From positions 17,309 through 81,308 of the forward strand of contig NZ_LGHL01000109.1 in NCBI RefSeq assembly GCF_001908205.1: a stretch of DNA of 64,000 nt, in the 5' to 3' direction. The stretch is from Bradyrhizobium sp. NAS80.1. Its GTDB lineage: Bacteria > Pseudomonadota > Alphaproteobacteria > Rhizobiales > Xanthobacteraceae. Shown here in pieces: positions 35,013 through 45,576 of this stretch; the first letter of the stretch is position 1; each line of letters starts with the position of its first letter. Position numbers and translations under genes: made by a program. A model generated the notes under the pieces. It did not search any database. It was not told where the DNA came from and worked only from the letters and a program-made list of their open reading frames with translations.

Positions 35013-36770
35013 ATGTCGCGCATCATCAATATGCGTATTGGGACCAAGCTCGCATTTGCGGCCGTTCTCAGCATCCTTCTTATCGGCGCAATGATCGTCG
35101 TTCAGACCAGCGGCAACGGTGCTGTCCGCCATGCCAATCAACTCGCGAACTCGCAGCAGATGTCGGCACGAGATGCGGTCGATGCGAAGGCGTCGATCCG
35201 GGCGATGCAGATCGCCGTTCGCGACATTCGCCTGGCGAGCAATCTGGCGGATTTGCAGAAGGCGCGCGAGTTCCTCGAAGAGCGGCGGAAATCGGCGATT
35301 GGTTTCGTCGATGCAATCCTGAAGGTTACGACCTCCGGTGAAAATTCGGATCGCGCGACCAGGATGAAAGTGCTGGTCGGGGACTATGCGGCCCGAGCAC
35401 TGGAGATCGCAGCCGTGCGGAGCGAGTTGATCGGTCTCGAGTCGCGGCGAGTTGCTGGCGAAATGCCTGCCGACGCGTCCGCGCGCGTCGTCAAGCTCAA
35501 CGAGGAGGCGGTGCGGATCGCCCGCGAAACGACGCTGCCGATCGCTGCGGAACTCGAGACGCTGGCGGGCAAGGCGTCCGAGTTCGCAGCGAACAGGGCT
35601 GCCGAGGAGAGTGCCGCGGCGACTCAGGAGATGTCGCTGGCGGAGAGAAATTCGCTGCTCATCGCAGCGCTGGTCACTCTTCTGCTGATCGGGACTTCCC
35701 TCCTCAGCGTCTTCACAATTGCGCTGCCCATGAAGGCCTTGACGGCGGCGATGCTCGAACTCGCCAACGGCAATTTCGCCATCGTGCTGCCCGGGCTCGG
35801 ACGCAAGGATGAGATTGGCGATGTCGCCGCTGCTGTCGAGCGATTCAAGATCGTCTCCGAGCAGAAGGCGCGGGCGGAAGCCGAAGCCAAGGTCCGGCAG
35901 GATCAGATCGCAGCGGAGCAGCGCAAGTCGGAGATGCGCAAGCTCGCCGACAGCTTTGAGGGCGCCGTCGGCGAAATCGTCGGGACGGTGTCATCGGCCT
36001 CGACGGAGCTCGAAGCATCCGCCACCACGCTGACCTCGACCGCGGAACGCACACAGGGGCTCACCACCATGGTCGCGGCGGCCTCGGAAGAGGCGTCTAG
36101 CAACGTGCAGTCGGTCGCATCCGCCACCGAGGAGCTGTCCTCCTCGATCACCGAGATCAGCCGGCAGGTGCAGGAATCCGCCCGCGTGGCAAGCGAGGCC
36201 GTCGGTCAGGCCCGCACCACGACCGACCGGGTCAGCGAATTGTCGCAGGCGGCAACGAGGATTGGCGACGTCGTCGAGCTGATCAACACCATCGCGGGCC
36301 AGACCAATCTTCTGGCGCTCAACGCCACGATCGAGGCCGCGCGCGCCGGCGAAGCCGGCAAGGGCTTTGCGGTCGTTGCTTCCGAAGTGAAGGCTCTCGC
36401 CGAGCAGACGGCGAAGGCGACCGGCGAGATCGGCCAGCAAATCTCCGGCATCCAGGCGGCGACGCAGGAATCGGTCGGCGCCATCAAGGACATCAGCGAC
36501 ACCATCGAAAAGCTCTCCGAGATCTCCTCGACCATCGCCGCGGCCGTGGAAGAGCAGGGTGCGGCAACGCAGGAAATCTCCCGCAACGTGCAGCAGGCCG
36601 CGCACGGCACGCATCAGGTCTCGTCCAACATCACCGACGTGCAGCGCGGCGCGAGCGAGACCGGTTCGGCATCGTCACAGGTGCTGTCTGCGGCACAGAT
36701 GCTGTCCAACGACAGCGATCGTCTCAAGCGCGACGTCGGCAAATTCCTCGAGACGGTACGCGCGGCGTGA
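35013..36770 (+). CDS. Methyl-accepting chemotaxis protein 1
   Basis: A 585-residue transmembrane chemoreceptor. Helix 1 is at about residues 12-30 (FAAVLSILLIGAMIVV), a periplasmic sensor region of about 175 residues follows, then helix 2 near 211-233 and a HAMP domain (ALTAAMLELANGNFAIVLPG). The cytoplasmic signalling hairpin has the tip INTIAGQTNLLALNATIEAA, which contacts CheA and CheW. A GGGGAGGG ribosome-binding site is six bases from the ATG. The C-terminus ends KFLETVRAA and lacks the NWETF-type CheR/CheB docking pentapeptide. First of four tandem receptors. Confidence 0.95.
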   Translation: MSRIINMRIGTKLAFAAVLSILLIGAMIVVQTSGNGAVRHANQLANSQQMSARDAVDAKASIRAMQIAVRDIRLASNLADLQKAREFLEERRKSAIGFVDAILKVTTSGENSDRATRMKVLVGDYAARALEIAAVRSELIGLESRRVAGEMPADASARVVKLNEEAVRIARETTLPIAAELETLAGKASEFAANRAAEESAAATQEMSLAERNSLLIAALVTLLLIGTSLLSVFTIALPMKALTAAMLELANGNFAIVLPGLGRKDEIGDVAAAVERFKIVSEQKARAEAEAKVRQDQIAAEQRKSEMRKLADSFEGAVGEIVGTVSSASTELEASATTLTSTAERTQGLTTMVAAASEEASSNVQSVASATEELSSSITEISRQVQESARVASEAVGQARTTTDRVSELSQAATRIGDVVELINTIAGQTNLLALNATIEAARAGEAGKGFAVVASEVKALAEQTAKATGEIGQQISGIQAATQESVGAIKDISDTIEKLSEISSTIAAAVEEQGAATQEISRNVQQAAHGTHQVSSNITDVQRGASETGSASSQVLSAAQMLSNDSDRLKRDVGKFLETVRAA

Positions 36771-36880
36771 AACTCCGTGTTTCTACGACCAACAAGGTTA
36801 AGGGAACCGGAATCATTCTTCGCCAGATTGCTCGATATCGCGCCGCCGGCGCAGGCGCTTTCTCCTGAAGGATTCCCGTT

Positions 36881-38587
36881 ATGAATTTCCTCGGCCGCTT
36901 CCGCATCCTGAGCAAGATCCTCGGGAATGTCGTTCTGTTGTGTGGAATCGGCGCTGCGATCGCCTGGATTGGCGTCTCCGCACTGAGTGACCTCAGCGAA
37001 AAGGCGGACGTGATGTCCACTGCGGCGCGGCGAGCCCTGTTCGCGGCGCGTGCCAACCAGAACGTCATTGCATTGAACCGCGCTGAATTCCGTAGCGCGC
37101 TCGATCCTCGTGACGACAACCGCCTGGCCGCACGCGAGATCATCAACAACCAACTCAAGCAGTATCAGGAACGTTTCGACGAGGTGAGCCAGACCCCGGA
37201 CGAGAAAGCCAAGGCATTGCTTCCCGGTGTGCGCGATGCGTTCGCTGCCTACAAGAGCCAGATGGACGCGACGCTCGCGGCGGTCGAAGCGGAGAAGTCG
37301 AGCAAGCTGAGCGAGAGCGCCGACAAGCTGCGCGACACGGCCATGAAGAGCCGGGTCGCCGCCGAATATCTCCAGGGCAAGATTCGCGAGCTGGCCGAAC
37401 GCCTCAACACTCGCGTCGAGGAGAAGAGCAAGGAGGCGCGCGAGCAATATGAATCGACATCGCGCTTCCTGATCATCCTTGCCGCGCTCGGTGTCGTCGT
37501 TGGTGGTGTATTGGGCTTCATCACCGGCCAGTACGGCATTGCCAAGCCGATCCGCATGATCGTCGGCGTGCTTCAGGAGCTGGCCGCCGGCCGCTATCAG
37601 GTCGCGATCACCGGCCTCGATCGCAAGGACGAGGTCGGCGAAGTTGCGAAGACCGCGGAAGTGTTCCTCGAGAACGGCCTCGCCAAGATCCGCATGGAAG
37701 CCGAGCAAAAGGAGATGGAGCAGCGCGCTGCGGCACAGCGTCGCCAGGACATGCTGCGGCTCGCCGACCAGTTCGAGAGCGCCGTCGGTGAGGTGATCGA
37801 GACCGTGAGCTCGGCTTCGACCGAGCTCGAGGCCTCCGCCACGACGCTGACTTCGACCGCCGACCATGCCCAGCAGCTTGCGACCGTGGTCGCCACGGCG
37901 TCGGAAGAAGCCTCGACCAACGTGCAGTCGGTGGCGTCGGCGACCGAAGAGCTGTCGTCCTCGATCACCGAGATCAGCCGCCAGGTGCAGGAATCCGCCC
38001 GCGTCGCCAGCGAGGCGGTCGGCCAGGCCCGCACCACGACCGATCGGGTCAGCGAGTTGTCGAAGGCGGCAACGCGGATCGGCGACGTCGTCGAGCTGAT
38101 CAACACCATCGCGGGCCAGACCAACCTGCTGGCGCTGAATGCCACGATCGAAGCGGCGCGCGCCGGTGAGGCCGGCCGCGGCTTCGCCGTCGTCGCCTCC
38201 GAGGTCAAGGCGCTGGCCGAGCAGACCGCGAAAGCGACCGGCGAGATCGGGCAGCAAATTGCCGGCATTCAGGCCGCGACCGAGCATTCGGTCGGTGCCA
38301 TCAAGGACATCAGCGACACCATCGAAAGGCTGTCGGAGATCTCTTCGGCGATCGCCGCCGCGGTAGAAGAGCAGGGCGCGGCGACGCAGGAGATCTCCCG
38401 CAACGTCGCGCAGGCCTCGCAAGGCACCCAGCAGGTGTCGTCCAACATCACCGACGTCCAGCGTGGCGCGAGCGAAACCGGCGCGGCATCGTCGCAGGTG
38501 CTGGCGGCCGCGCAATCGCTGTCCGGCGACAGCAACCGCCTCAAGCTCGAGGTCGGCAAATTCCTCGGCACCGTGCGCGCCGCCTAA
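36881..38587 (+). CDS. Methyl-accepting chemotaxis protein 2
   Basis: A 568-residue chemoreceptor with helix 1 at about residues 11-34, a periplasmic sensor of about 160 helical residues, helix 2 near LIILAALGVVVGGVLGF, a HAMP domain (MIVGVLQELAAGRYQVAITG) and the signalling domain. From ASATTLTSTA onward it is almost the same as MCP1 (for example ARTTTDRVSELS and the INTIAGQTNLLAL tip), whereas the sensor regions differ. AAGGA precedes the ATG. It ends KFLGTVRAA with no docking pentapeptide. The two genes are probably duplicates with changed ligand domains. Confidence 0.95.
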   Translation: MNFLGRFRILSKILGNVVLLCGIGAAIAWIGVSALSDLSEKADVMSTAARRALFAARANQNVIALNRAEFRSALDPRDDNRLAAREIINNQLKQYQERFDEVSQTPDEKAKALLPGVRDAFAAYKSQMDATLAAVEAEKSSKLSESADKLRDTAMKSRVAAEYLQGKIRELAERLNTRVEEKSKEAREQYESTSRFLIILAALGVVVGGVLGFITGQYGIAKPIRMIVGVLQELAAGRYQVAITGLDRKDEVGEVAKTAEVFLENGLAKIRMEAEQKEMEQRAAAQRRQDMLRLADQFESAVGEVIETVSSASTELEASATTLTSTADHAQQLATVVATASEEASTNVQSVASATEELSSSITEISRQVQESARVASEAVGQARTTTDRVSELSKAATRIGDVVELINTIAGQTNLLALNATIEAARAGEAGRGFAVVASEVKALAEQTAKATGEIGQQIAGIQAATEHSVGAIKDISDTIERLSEISSAIAAAVEEQGAATQEISRNVAQASQGTQQVSSNITDVQRGASETGAASSQVLAAAQSLSGDSNRLKLEVGKFLGTVRAA

Positions 38588-38596
38588 GCCCGGCTC

Positions 38597-38697
38597 AGAG
38601 CCATTTCCGTTCCGATGGAATCGGAACGGGGCTCTAGATTTTGTTTTGACGCGTTTTGCTCACGCGAACCGGTACCCACTTCGCTCGACAACGCTCT
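38597..38697. repeat. Palindromic element (GGAATCGGAACGG class)
   Basis: A 10-bp perfect stem CCGTTCCGAT/ATCGGAACGG with a GGA loop at 38607-38629 is flanked by AGAGCC and GGCTCT, then by a GTTTTGACGCGTTTT...CACGCGAACCGGTACC stretch. It starts ten bases after the MCP2 stop and can end that transcript. The rest of the 300-base gap to MCP3 holds a GCCGCGC/GCGCGGC hairpin and presumably the MCP3 promoter, with no gene. Confidence 0.75.
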
Positions 38698-38887
38698 AGT
38701 ACCGACTCGATCGAACGACCGCCGCGCTTGAATGCGCGGCGGTCGTTCGCGTTTATGTTGCAGTGCCGCGACGAATAACGCGCAGGGTTAACGTTCCAGA
38801 AAAGCGAAGCAGGCATCATCTGCCGAATTTCTCGGCACGATTCGCTGCCGCCCCGCCATTTGATCCCAAGCCCTTTGGAGCTCGTCC

Positions 38888-40858
38888 ATGAGCGCCCTTT
38901 CCATTCGCCTCACCCATAAGGTCATGGCGATCGGACTTTTCGGCCTCGTCGGTCTCGTCGCCTTCGGCGCGATCTATGAGATCGGCAGCTTCTCCCAGGA
39001 TGCGTCCCGCGACCTTGCCAGCCGCGCCCGCGCGATCGCCGACCTCAACAAGCAGCTCTCGATCGAGATGCTGGAGGCTCGCCGCAACGAGAAGAACTTC
39101 CAGCAGCGCCGCAACGAAAGCTACGCCAAGGCGCATGCCTAGCTGATCGGGCCGATCAACCGCGATTTCGACGAGCTCGAGCGAATGACCTCATCCGTCG
39201 ATACGCGTGTTCTGTCGGACAAGGTCCGGCAGGCGCATGAGGGCTTCAAGCGTTATGCAGCGAACTTCGGATCGGTGGTGGCCGCCGAGATCAGGCTCGG
39301 GCTGAACGAGACGCTCGGCCTGTCCGGCTCGCTCCGCGCCGCCGTGCACGACATCGAGGTTAAGCTGAAGGAGATCGACAATCCGCGGCTGACGAGCTCG
39401 ATGCTGATGATGCGCCGGCACGAGAAGGATTTCATGCTGAGGCGTGATCCCAAATACGTCGCCGAGTTGAAGAAGGCCGCGACCGAACTCTTAAAGGCGA
39501 TGGAGGCGGCCGCGGTCCCCGCGACGGTAATGACGGACATCACCGCCAAGCTCCAGAAATACCAGGCCGAATTCGTGGCCTGGGCGGACACCGCGCAGCA
39601 GAGTGCGGCCCACGATGCCAACATGATGAAGACGTTCCGCGAGCTCGAACCGATGATGCTCGAGGTGCGGGCCGCGGTCGAGAGCCTGTACAAGAAGGCC
39701 GACGCCGCGGAAGCCGCAACGCGCGATGCCGTGCGCCTGTGGATGACGATCGCCTTCACCGTCACCTTCATGGTGCTTGCCGTCGTCGGCTTCTTGCTGG
39801 GACGCTCGATCTCGAAGGCGTTGTCCGGCATGGTCGCTGCGATGACACGGCTTGCGCGCGGCGAGCTCTCGATCTCCGTCGCCGGCGTCGGGCGCAAGGA
39901 CGAGATCGGCAAGATGGCCGCTGCGGTCGAGGTGTTCAGGACTAACATGGCGGACGCCGATCGGCTGCGCGCCGAGCAGGCGGAAGCGGATGCGCGCCGC
40001 CGCGCGCAGCGCAAGGCGGACATGCAGCGGCTTGCCGATGGGTTCGAAGGCGCAATCGGCGAGATCATCGAGATCGTCTCGTCGGCGGCAACCGAGCTCG
40101 AGGCGTCCTCCAACACGCTGACGCAGGCGGCCAAGCGCGGCAACGGGCTTGCCACGGCCGTGGCGGCGGCTTCGGAAGAGGCATCCGCGAACGTGCACTC
40201 GGTCTCGTCCGCCAGCGAGGAGATGACCACGTCGATCTCTGAGATCAGTCGCCACGTGCAGGAATCAGCACGTGTCGCCGACGTCGCGGTCGAGCAGGCA
40301 AAGCGCACCAATGCGCGCGTCTCCGAGTTGACGAGAGCGGCGGGCCGCATCGGCGACGTGGTCGACCTGATCAACACCATCGCCGGCCAGACCAACCTGC
40401 TGGCGCTGAACGCCACGATCGAGGCGGCGCGGGCGGGCGAAGCCGGCAAGGGCTTTGCGGTGGTCGCGACCGAAGTGAAAGCGCTCGCCGATCAGACCGC
40501 GAAAGCGACGGGCGAGATCAGCCAGCATATCGGCGCGATCCAGGCTGCGACGCAAGACTCCGTCGGGGCGATCAGGGACATCGGCGACACGATTGCGCGG
40601 ATGTCGGAGATTTCGTCGACCATCGCCGCCGCGGTGGAGGAGCAGGGCGCCGCGACGAAGGAGATCTCCCGTAACATCCAGCATGCCGCCCATGGCACCT
40701 CGGAGGTTTCGGCGAACATCGGTCACGTTCAGCGCGGCGCAGGCGAGACTGGCGCCGCTTCCGCCCAGGTGCATTCGGCGGCCCAGTCGCTGTCGCAGGA
40801 GAGTAACCGGCTGAAGAGCGAGGTCGCGCGCTTCCTGGAGTCGGTGCGGGCGGCCTGA
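38888..40858 (+). pseudogene. Methyl-accepting chemotaxis protein 3 with internal amber codon
   Basis: One continuous frame of 656 residues, interrupted only by a TAG at 39140-39142. Before it are helix 1 (VMAIGLFGLVGLVAFGAIYE) and the start of the sensor; after it come the rest of the sensor, helix 2 (MTIAFTVTFMVLAVVGFLLG), HAMP and the signalling domain with the usual INTIAGQTNLLAL tip. A change of G to T in a GAG codon would explain the stop. If the TAG is real, the first product has 84 residues, and any restart at ATG 39185 would lack the first membrane helix. The C-terminus is again FLESVRAA. Confidence 0.9.
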
Positions 40859-41136
40859 CGATCCGTTCGAGCGGCACGTTGCATGAAATGCGGTGCGCTG
40901 GTGTGGTGCTGCGCGACGTCCGTGTGGCTGCAGCGCATAATGCGGAGCACATAATCTCGGCGACAGCGAATTCCGTACTTTTACGTAGGTTCCTGTTAAC
41001 GGCTGTTTGTAACTATGGGCGCAATCTTACCGGATAAGAACCAGCCAGCATTGTTGAACCGACTTTCGTCCCATCGTCCGTCGTGGCGATCGCGGCGCAG
41101 GCGATTTGCGTTCAGGTATCATCGGGAATTGTTGTG

Positions 41137-42825
41137 ATGTCGAAGTTGTCGATCGTTTTCAAGCTTCTGACCGTGCTGTCGGTCCTGGTGCTCTCGCTCG
41201 CCGGCGTCGGCGTGACGGCGATCGGTACCATGCAGAACATCAACTCCCATACCGTCGAGATCGCACAGAGCTGGCTGCCGAGCGTGCGTGCACTCGGCTC
41301 GATCCGCGCTGACGTTAATGAGCTGCGTGTCGCGCTCCGTCTGCACCTGATGCAGGACACTGCCGAAGGGAAGGAGGCCGCCGAGAAGCGCCTTGCTTCG
41401 CTGCGCGCGCGCATCGAGCGGACGCGGAAGGTCTACGAACCCCTGATCGCTTCGGCTGAAGAGCGGAGCATCTATGAGCAGTGGACGAAGGCGTGGGCCG
41501 AGTACCTGAATGGCGTACAGGACGTGATGGCGCTGTCGCGCAAGAGCCCCGGCCGCTTCCCGACCGACGCCAACGAGATGTTGCAGACCAAGGTTGCGAA
41601 GATGGCCCAGGCGGCCGACCCGCTGCTTCTGAAAGGTATCGAGCTCAATAACCAGGGCGCCGAGACGGAGACCAAGCAGGCCGCCGACAGCTACGCCACC
41701 ATCTTCCGGGTGCTGGTCGGCATCATCGTGGCTGCGGTCGTGATCGCGATCGGCGCCGCCTACTATCTCGTGCGCGACGTCTCGCGTGGCATCGCCTCGA
41801 TCATCCGCCCGATGCAGTCGCTCGGCGAAGGCGATCTCTCGGCCGAGGTACCGCATCGCGGCGAGAGGACCGAGATCGGCTCGATGGCGGATGCGCTGCA
41901 GATCTTCAAGGAAGCGCTGATAGCGAAGAAGGCCGCCGACGAGGCGGCCGCGGCTGACGCCGAGGCCAAGATCCAGCGCGGCCGCCGCGTCGACGCCATC
42001 ACCCGCAAGTTCGAAGCCATGATCGGCGAGGTCGTCGGGACCGTGTCGTCTGCCTCGACCGAGCTCGAGGCCTCCGCGACCACGCTGAGCAGCACCGCGC
42101 AGCGCGGGCAGGAGCTCGCCACCGTCGTTGCCGCTGCTTCCGAGGAAGCCTCCACCAACGTCCAGGCCGTGGCATCCGCTTCGGAAGAGCTGTCATCCTC
42201 GATCACCGAGATCAGCCGCCGCGTGCAGGATTCTGCGCGCATGGCCGCGGAAGCGGTCGGCCAGGCGGCACGGACCAACGACCGCGTCAACGCGCTGTCG
42301 CAGGCGGCCTCCCGCATCGGCGATGTCGTCGAGCTCATCAACACCATCGCGGGCCAGACCAACCTGCTGGCGCTGAATGCGACCATCGAGGCGGCGCGCG
42401 CCGGCGAAGCCGGCCGCGGCTTCGCGGTCGTTGCCTCCGAGGTCAAGGCGCTGGCCGAGCAGACTGCGAAGGCGACCGGCGAGATCGGAGCGCAGATCTC
42501 GGGCATCCAGGCCGCGACGCACGAGTCCGTCAGCGCCATCCAGGAGATCGGCGGCACCATCGAACGGCTGTCCGAGGTGTCTGCGGCCATCGCCGCCGCT
42601 GTCGAGGAGCAGGGCGCAGCCACGCAGGAGATTTCGCGCAACGTCCAGCAGGCCTCGGTCGGCACGCAGGAGGTCTCGGCGAACATCACCGATGTGCAGC
42701 GCGGCGCGGTCGAGACCGGCTCGGCCTCGACGCAAGTGCTGTCGGCGGCGAAATCGCTGGCGACCGACAGCACCCGCCTGAAGGTCGAGGTTGCGCAGTT
42801 CCTGGATTCCGTCCGCGCGGCCTGA
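41137..42825 (+). CDS. Methyl-accepting chemotaxis protein 4
   Basis: A 562-residue chemoreceptor. Helix 1 is at about residues 7-30 (LLTVLSVLVLSLAGVGVTA), a four-helix-bundle sensor (VEIAQSWLPSVRALGSIRAD) follows, then helix 2 (VLVGIIVAAVVIAIGAAYYL), HAMP and the signalling hairpin with ELINTIAGQTNLLALNAT. The sensor region differs from the other three receptors. The ATG at 41137 is preferred to an upstream in-frame ATG at 41083 because it opens directly onto the membrane helix. Ends FLDSVRAA without a docking pentapeptide. Confidence 0.95.
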   Translation: MSKLSIVFKLLTVLSVLVLSLAGVGVTAIGTMQNINSHTVEIAQSWLPSVRALGSIRADVNELRVALRLHLMQDTAEGKEAAEKRLASLRARIERTRKVYEPLIASAEERSIYEQWTKAWAEYLNGVQDVMALSRKSPGRFPTDANEMLQTKVAKMAQAADPLLLKGIELNNQGAETETKQAADSYATIFRVLVGIIVAAVVIAIGAAYYLVRDVSRGIASIIRPMQSLGEGDLSAEVPHRGERTEIGSMADALQIFKEALIAKKAADEAAAADAEAKIQRGRRVDAITRKFEAMIGEVVGTVSSASTELEASATTLSSTAQRGQELATVVAAASEEASTNVQAVASASEELSSSITEISRRVQDSARMAAEAVGQAARTNDRVNALSQAASRIGDVVELINTIAGQTNLLALNATIEAARAGEAGRGFAVVASEVKALAEQTAKATGEIGAQISGIQAATHESVSAIQEIGGTIERLSEVSAAIAAAVEEQGAATQEISRNVQQASVGTQEVSANITDVQRGAVETGSASTQVLSAAKSLATDSTRLKVEVAQFLDSVRAA

Positions 42826-42828
42826 TCC

Positions 42829-45529
42829 TCACGGGCTCGTCTGCGGAGCCGGCGGCGGGACCTGCCGCCGGAACAGGATGCGCTGGTAGAGCCAGCCGAT
42901 CGCGACGAGCACAACGCCGAGGCACATGAACGACAGCGCGCGGTAGACGCCGGTCAGCGTCGACATGTCGATCACGAAGGCCTTCAGGATCGTCAGGGCA
43001 ATCACGGCGGCGGACGCCAGCCGTGCCCGTTCGGAGTTGACGAGGATGCCGACGCCGAGCAGCACCACGCCGAAGGCGAGCCAGCCGATCGAATAGGTGT
43101 ATTGCTCGGCGCCCGTGGTGCCACCGTAAAGCAGGACCGGGCCGTGATAGAAGCGGCGGATCTGCAGCGTCACGTAGGCGAGCGCGAATACCAGTGCACC
43201 GCCTGCAAGCGTGTTCGCGTATGCGACAGGGCGACGTCCCGCCACCGCATAGGACAGCAGCAGCATCAGCACCGCCGGAAGCGCGTAGCCGAGCAGCAGC
43301 AGGTTGAACACGGCACCGCCGACATTGACGCTGCTGAGCAGCCACGGGTTCTCGAGGATCAGGAGGCCAAACACGCTGATGAGTCCGGCGATCACGGTCA
43401 GCGCGACCGCGCCGACATTGTGCACGATGCTGCGGCTCCGCAGCCGCAGCCGCTCCAGTCCGATCGCCATGGCGAGTGAGATGCAGACCTGCAGCGCGAA
43501 TTCGAGCAGCGACGGTGCTGCCGTCATGTGTCCGCCGGTTGCGAAGTGGCGGATCTCCATGAAAGCGAGCAGCGCGGTGAACAGGATCGCGGCTGCCTCC
43601 ACCATGCGCAGCGGTGCGTCGTCGCCTCGGCGGCGCAGGAAGATGCTCGCCGCCCAGAACGACAGCGCCGGCAGGCCATAGCCCCACAGCAGCCAGTTGA
43701 AGATGGGTGTTGTGCCGACGGCGTCGCCGACGATGCGCGGATCATAGGCGATGCGGGCGGTGACGACGCCTGCGAAGATGGCGGCGAGCCAGCGCAGGAA
43801 CGGGATCGGCCGCTGCATCGAGATCCATGCGGTCCCGAGTGACATTAGCGCCAGCGCGATGGTGAGCCAGCCCTTCTCTAGCGCAAAGGTCAGCGCCAGT
43901 GCCAGCGCGCCGAGCGTGCCGGTCGCGAACAACGCCGTGGAGATTGCGAGGCCGGGCCGCGTCGCGCGGCGGGTGAGCGCTTCAGTCGCGGCTGCAAAGG
44001 CGGCGGCGAGCAGGACGGCTAGGATCGCGAATGGGATCGAGCGGTCGAGATGGGCGATACGTGCGTAGAGCGCAATGAGGATCGCGATTGGTGTCGCGAC
44101 CGATGTCGCAGACCACACCACCGGGATGATCGCTGAGTTCGACCGGCCCTGCGCGAGGAAGCCTGCGATGCCGAAGCCGGCGGCGATGATCGCGGCCATC
44201 ACCAGATGCAGCGTCACCGCGCTGTCGGTCGCTGCCGGTCCGATGCCGGGCATTGGACCGCCCGGCAGTACCAGCATGTCCGGATTGGCACGCACCGCCC
44301 ATTCGGCGAAAACGATGAAGACGGTCGCGGCGGCCGCGCCAAGTGCGCCAGTCGCCGCCGGCGCCCGCCAGGCGACGAACAGTGTCGCGAAGACGAGAAG
44401 CGTGAAGGCGACCAACGCAAGATCGGCATGCGCGCTCGACAGCACAATCAGCATCGCACCGAACAGATAGGCGCCGAGCGAGCTCGACGACACCGGCTCG
44501 ATTTCGCCGTTTTCGATCGTCGGTCCGAACATGAAGCCGCAGACGACGAGGAGTGCAGCCAGCACGAAGCCGGCGATCACATGGAAAGCATGCGGCGCGA
44601 CCTGCAACTCGCCGGTATCGAGACCAGGGAAGATCCAAAGCACCGCGAAGACGATAGTGGTCACCGCGAGCCAGCGCCACAACCGGATGCGGGCAAGGCC
44701 GAAGCTCGCGGCGGTGACGATGGCGAGATAGATGTAGAGCGCCCAATAGTCCGGCTTTCCGCTGGACACGAGGATCGGCGTCACGAACGCGCCGACCACG
44801 CCGAGGCCGGCGAGCGCGGGCCCATGCAGCAGCGCGGCGGCGAGCGTGCCGAGTGCGACGAGGCCGAGCAGCACGAAGGCGGTGGCGGGAACGAGGAAGC
44901 CGTAGAGCGCGTAGGCGGCGTAGATGGTCGCAAACGCCACCGCCGTGCCGGCCGCGGTCAGGATCGCGGGAATGTTGGCGATCGGGAGCGCCTGGATGCT
45001 GGAGATGCTTTCCTTGCGCCGCGTCCATTCGCCGGCACCTAGCAGCGCCAGCGCGAACAGGCCGCCGAGGAACACCCGCACGCCGGGACCGACGAGACCG
45101 GCCTCGATCGAATAGCGCACCATGAAGAAGCCGCCGAGCGCGAGTGCGAGGCCGCCGATCCACACCACCCAGCGCGTGCCAAGCCGCTCCTCGAAGCCGG
45201 GCGCCGGCGCGGGCAGTGGAGGTGGTGTCTCGGCGCCGGTGCTTGCTTCGAGCGGGGGGTGGCGAAACAGCTTCGGCGACGGGCGGCGGCACCGGCTCGA
45301 CTTCCGGCGCGAGTGGCGGCGGCTCTGCGGCCGTCGTTTCGGCCGCGGGCGCCTGCTCCTGCGCGGGCATCAGAGGCGGCGGCTGGACCTGTCGCTGTGC
45401 ATACAGCATCGCTTCGAGAGAGTTCAGTCGCCGGCGCAACTCGGCCGCCTGACTGGAGGCCTTGATCGCGATCAGGAAGGCGACGATCGCAATGATCACC
45501 GCAAAGACGTCAAACGGGCCGTCGAACAT
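42829..45529 (-). pseudogene. DUF2339 multispanning membrane protein, frame broken in G6 run
   Basis: Two frames join into one 899-residue DUF2339 protein. The N-terminal frame starts at ATG 45529, which has GGAGG five bases upstream, and gives a membrane segment (VFAVIIAIVAFLIAIKA), a coiled stretch and a Pro-rich linker. The second frame carries more than 20 hydrophobic helices down to 42829 (for example VVWIGGLALALGGFFMVRYS). They connect if the G6 run at 45254-45259 has one G less (SPPPLEASTGAETPPP). The function of this large family is unknown. It is convergent with MCP4, with three bases between the stops. Confidence 0.88.
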
Positions 45530-45576
45530 GAAGCCTCCATGCAACCGGCGGACAGGGACCGATCATGCAAACCTTG

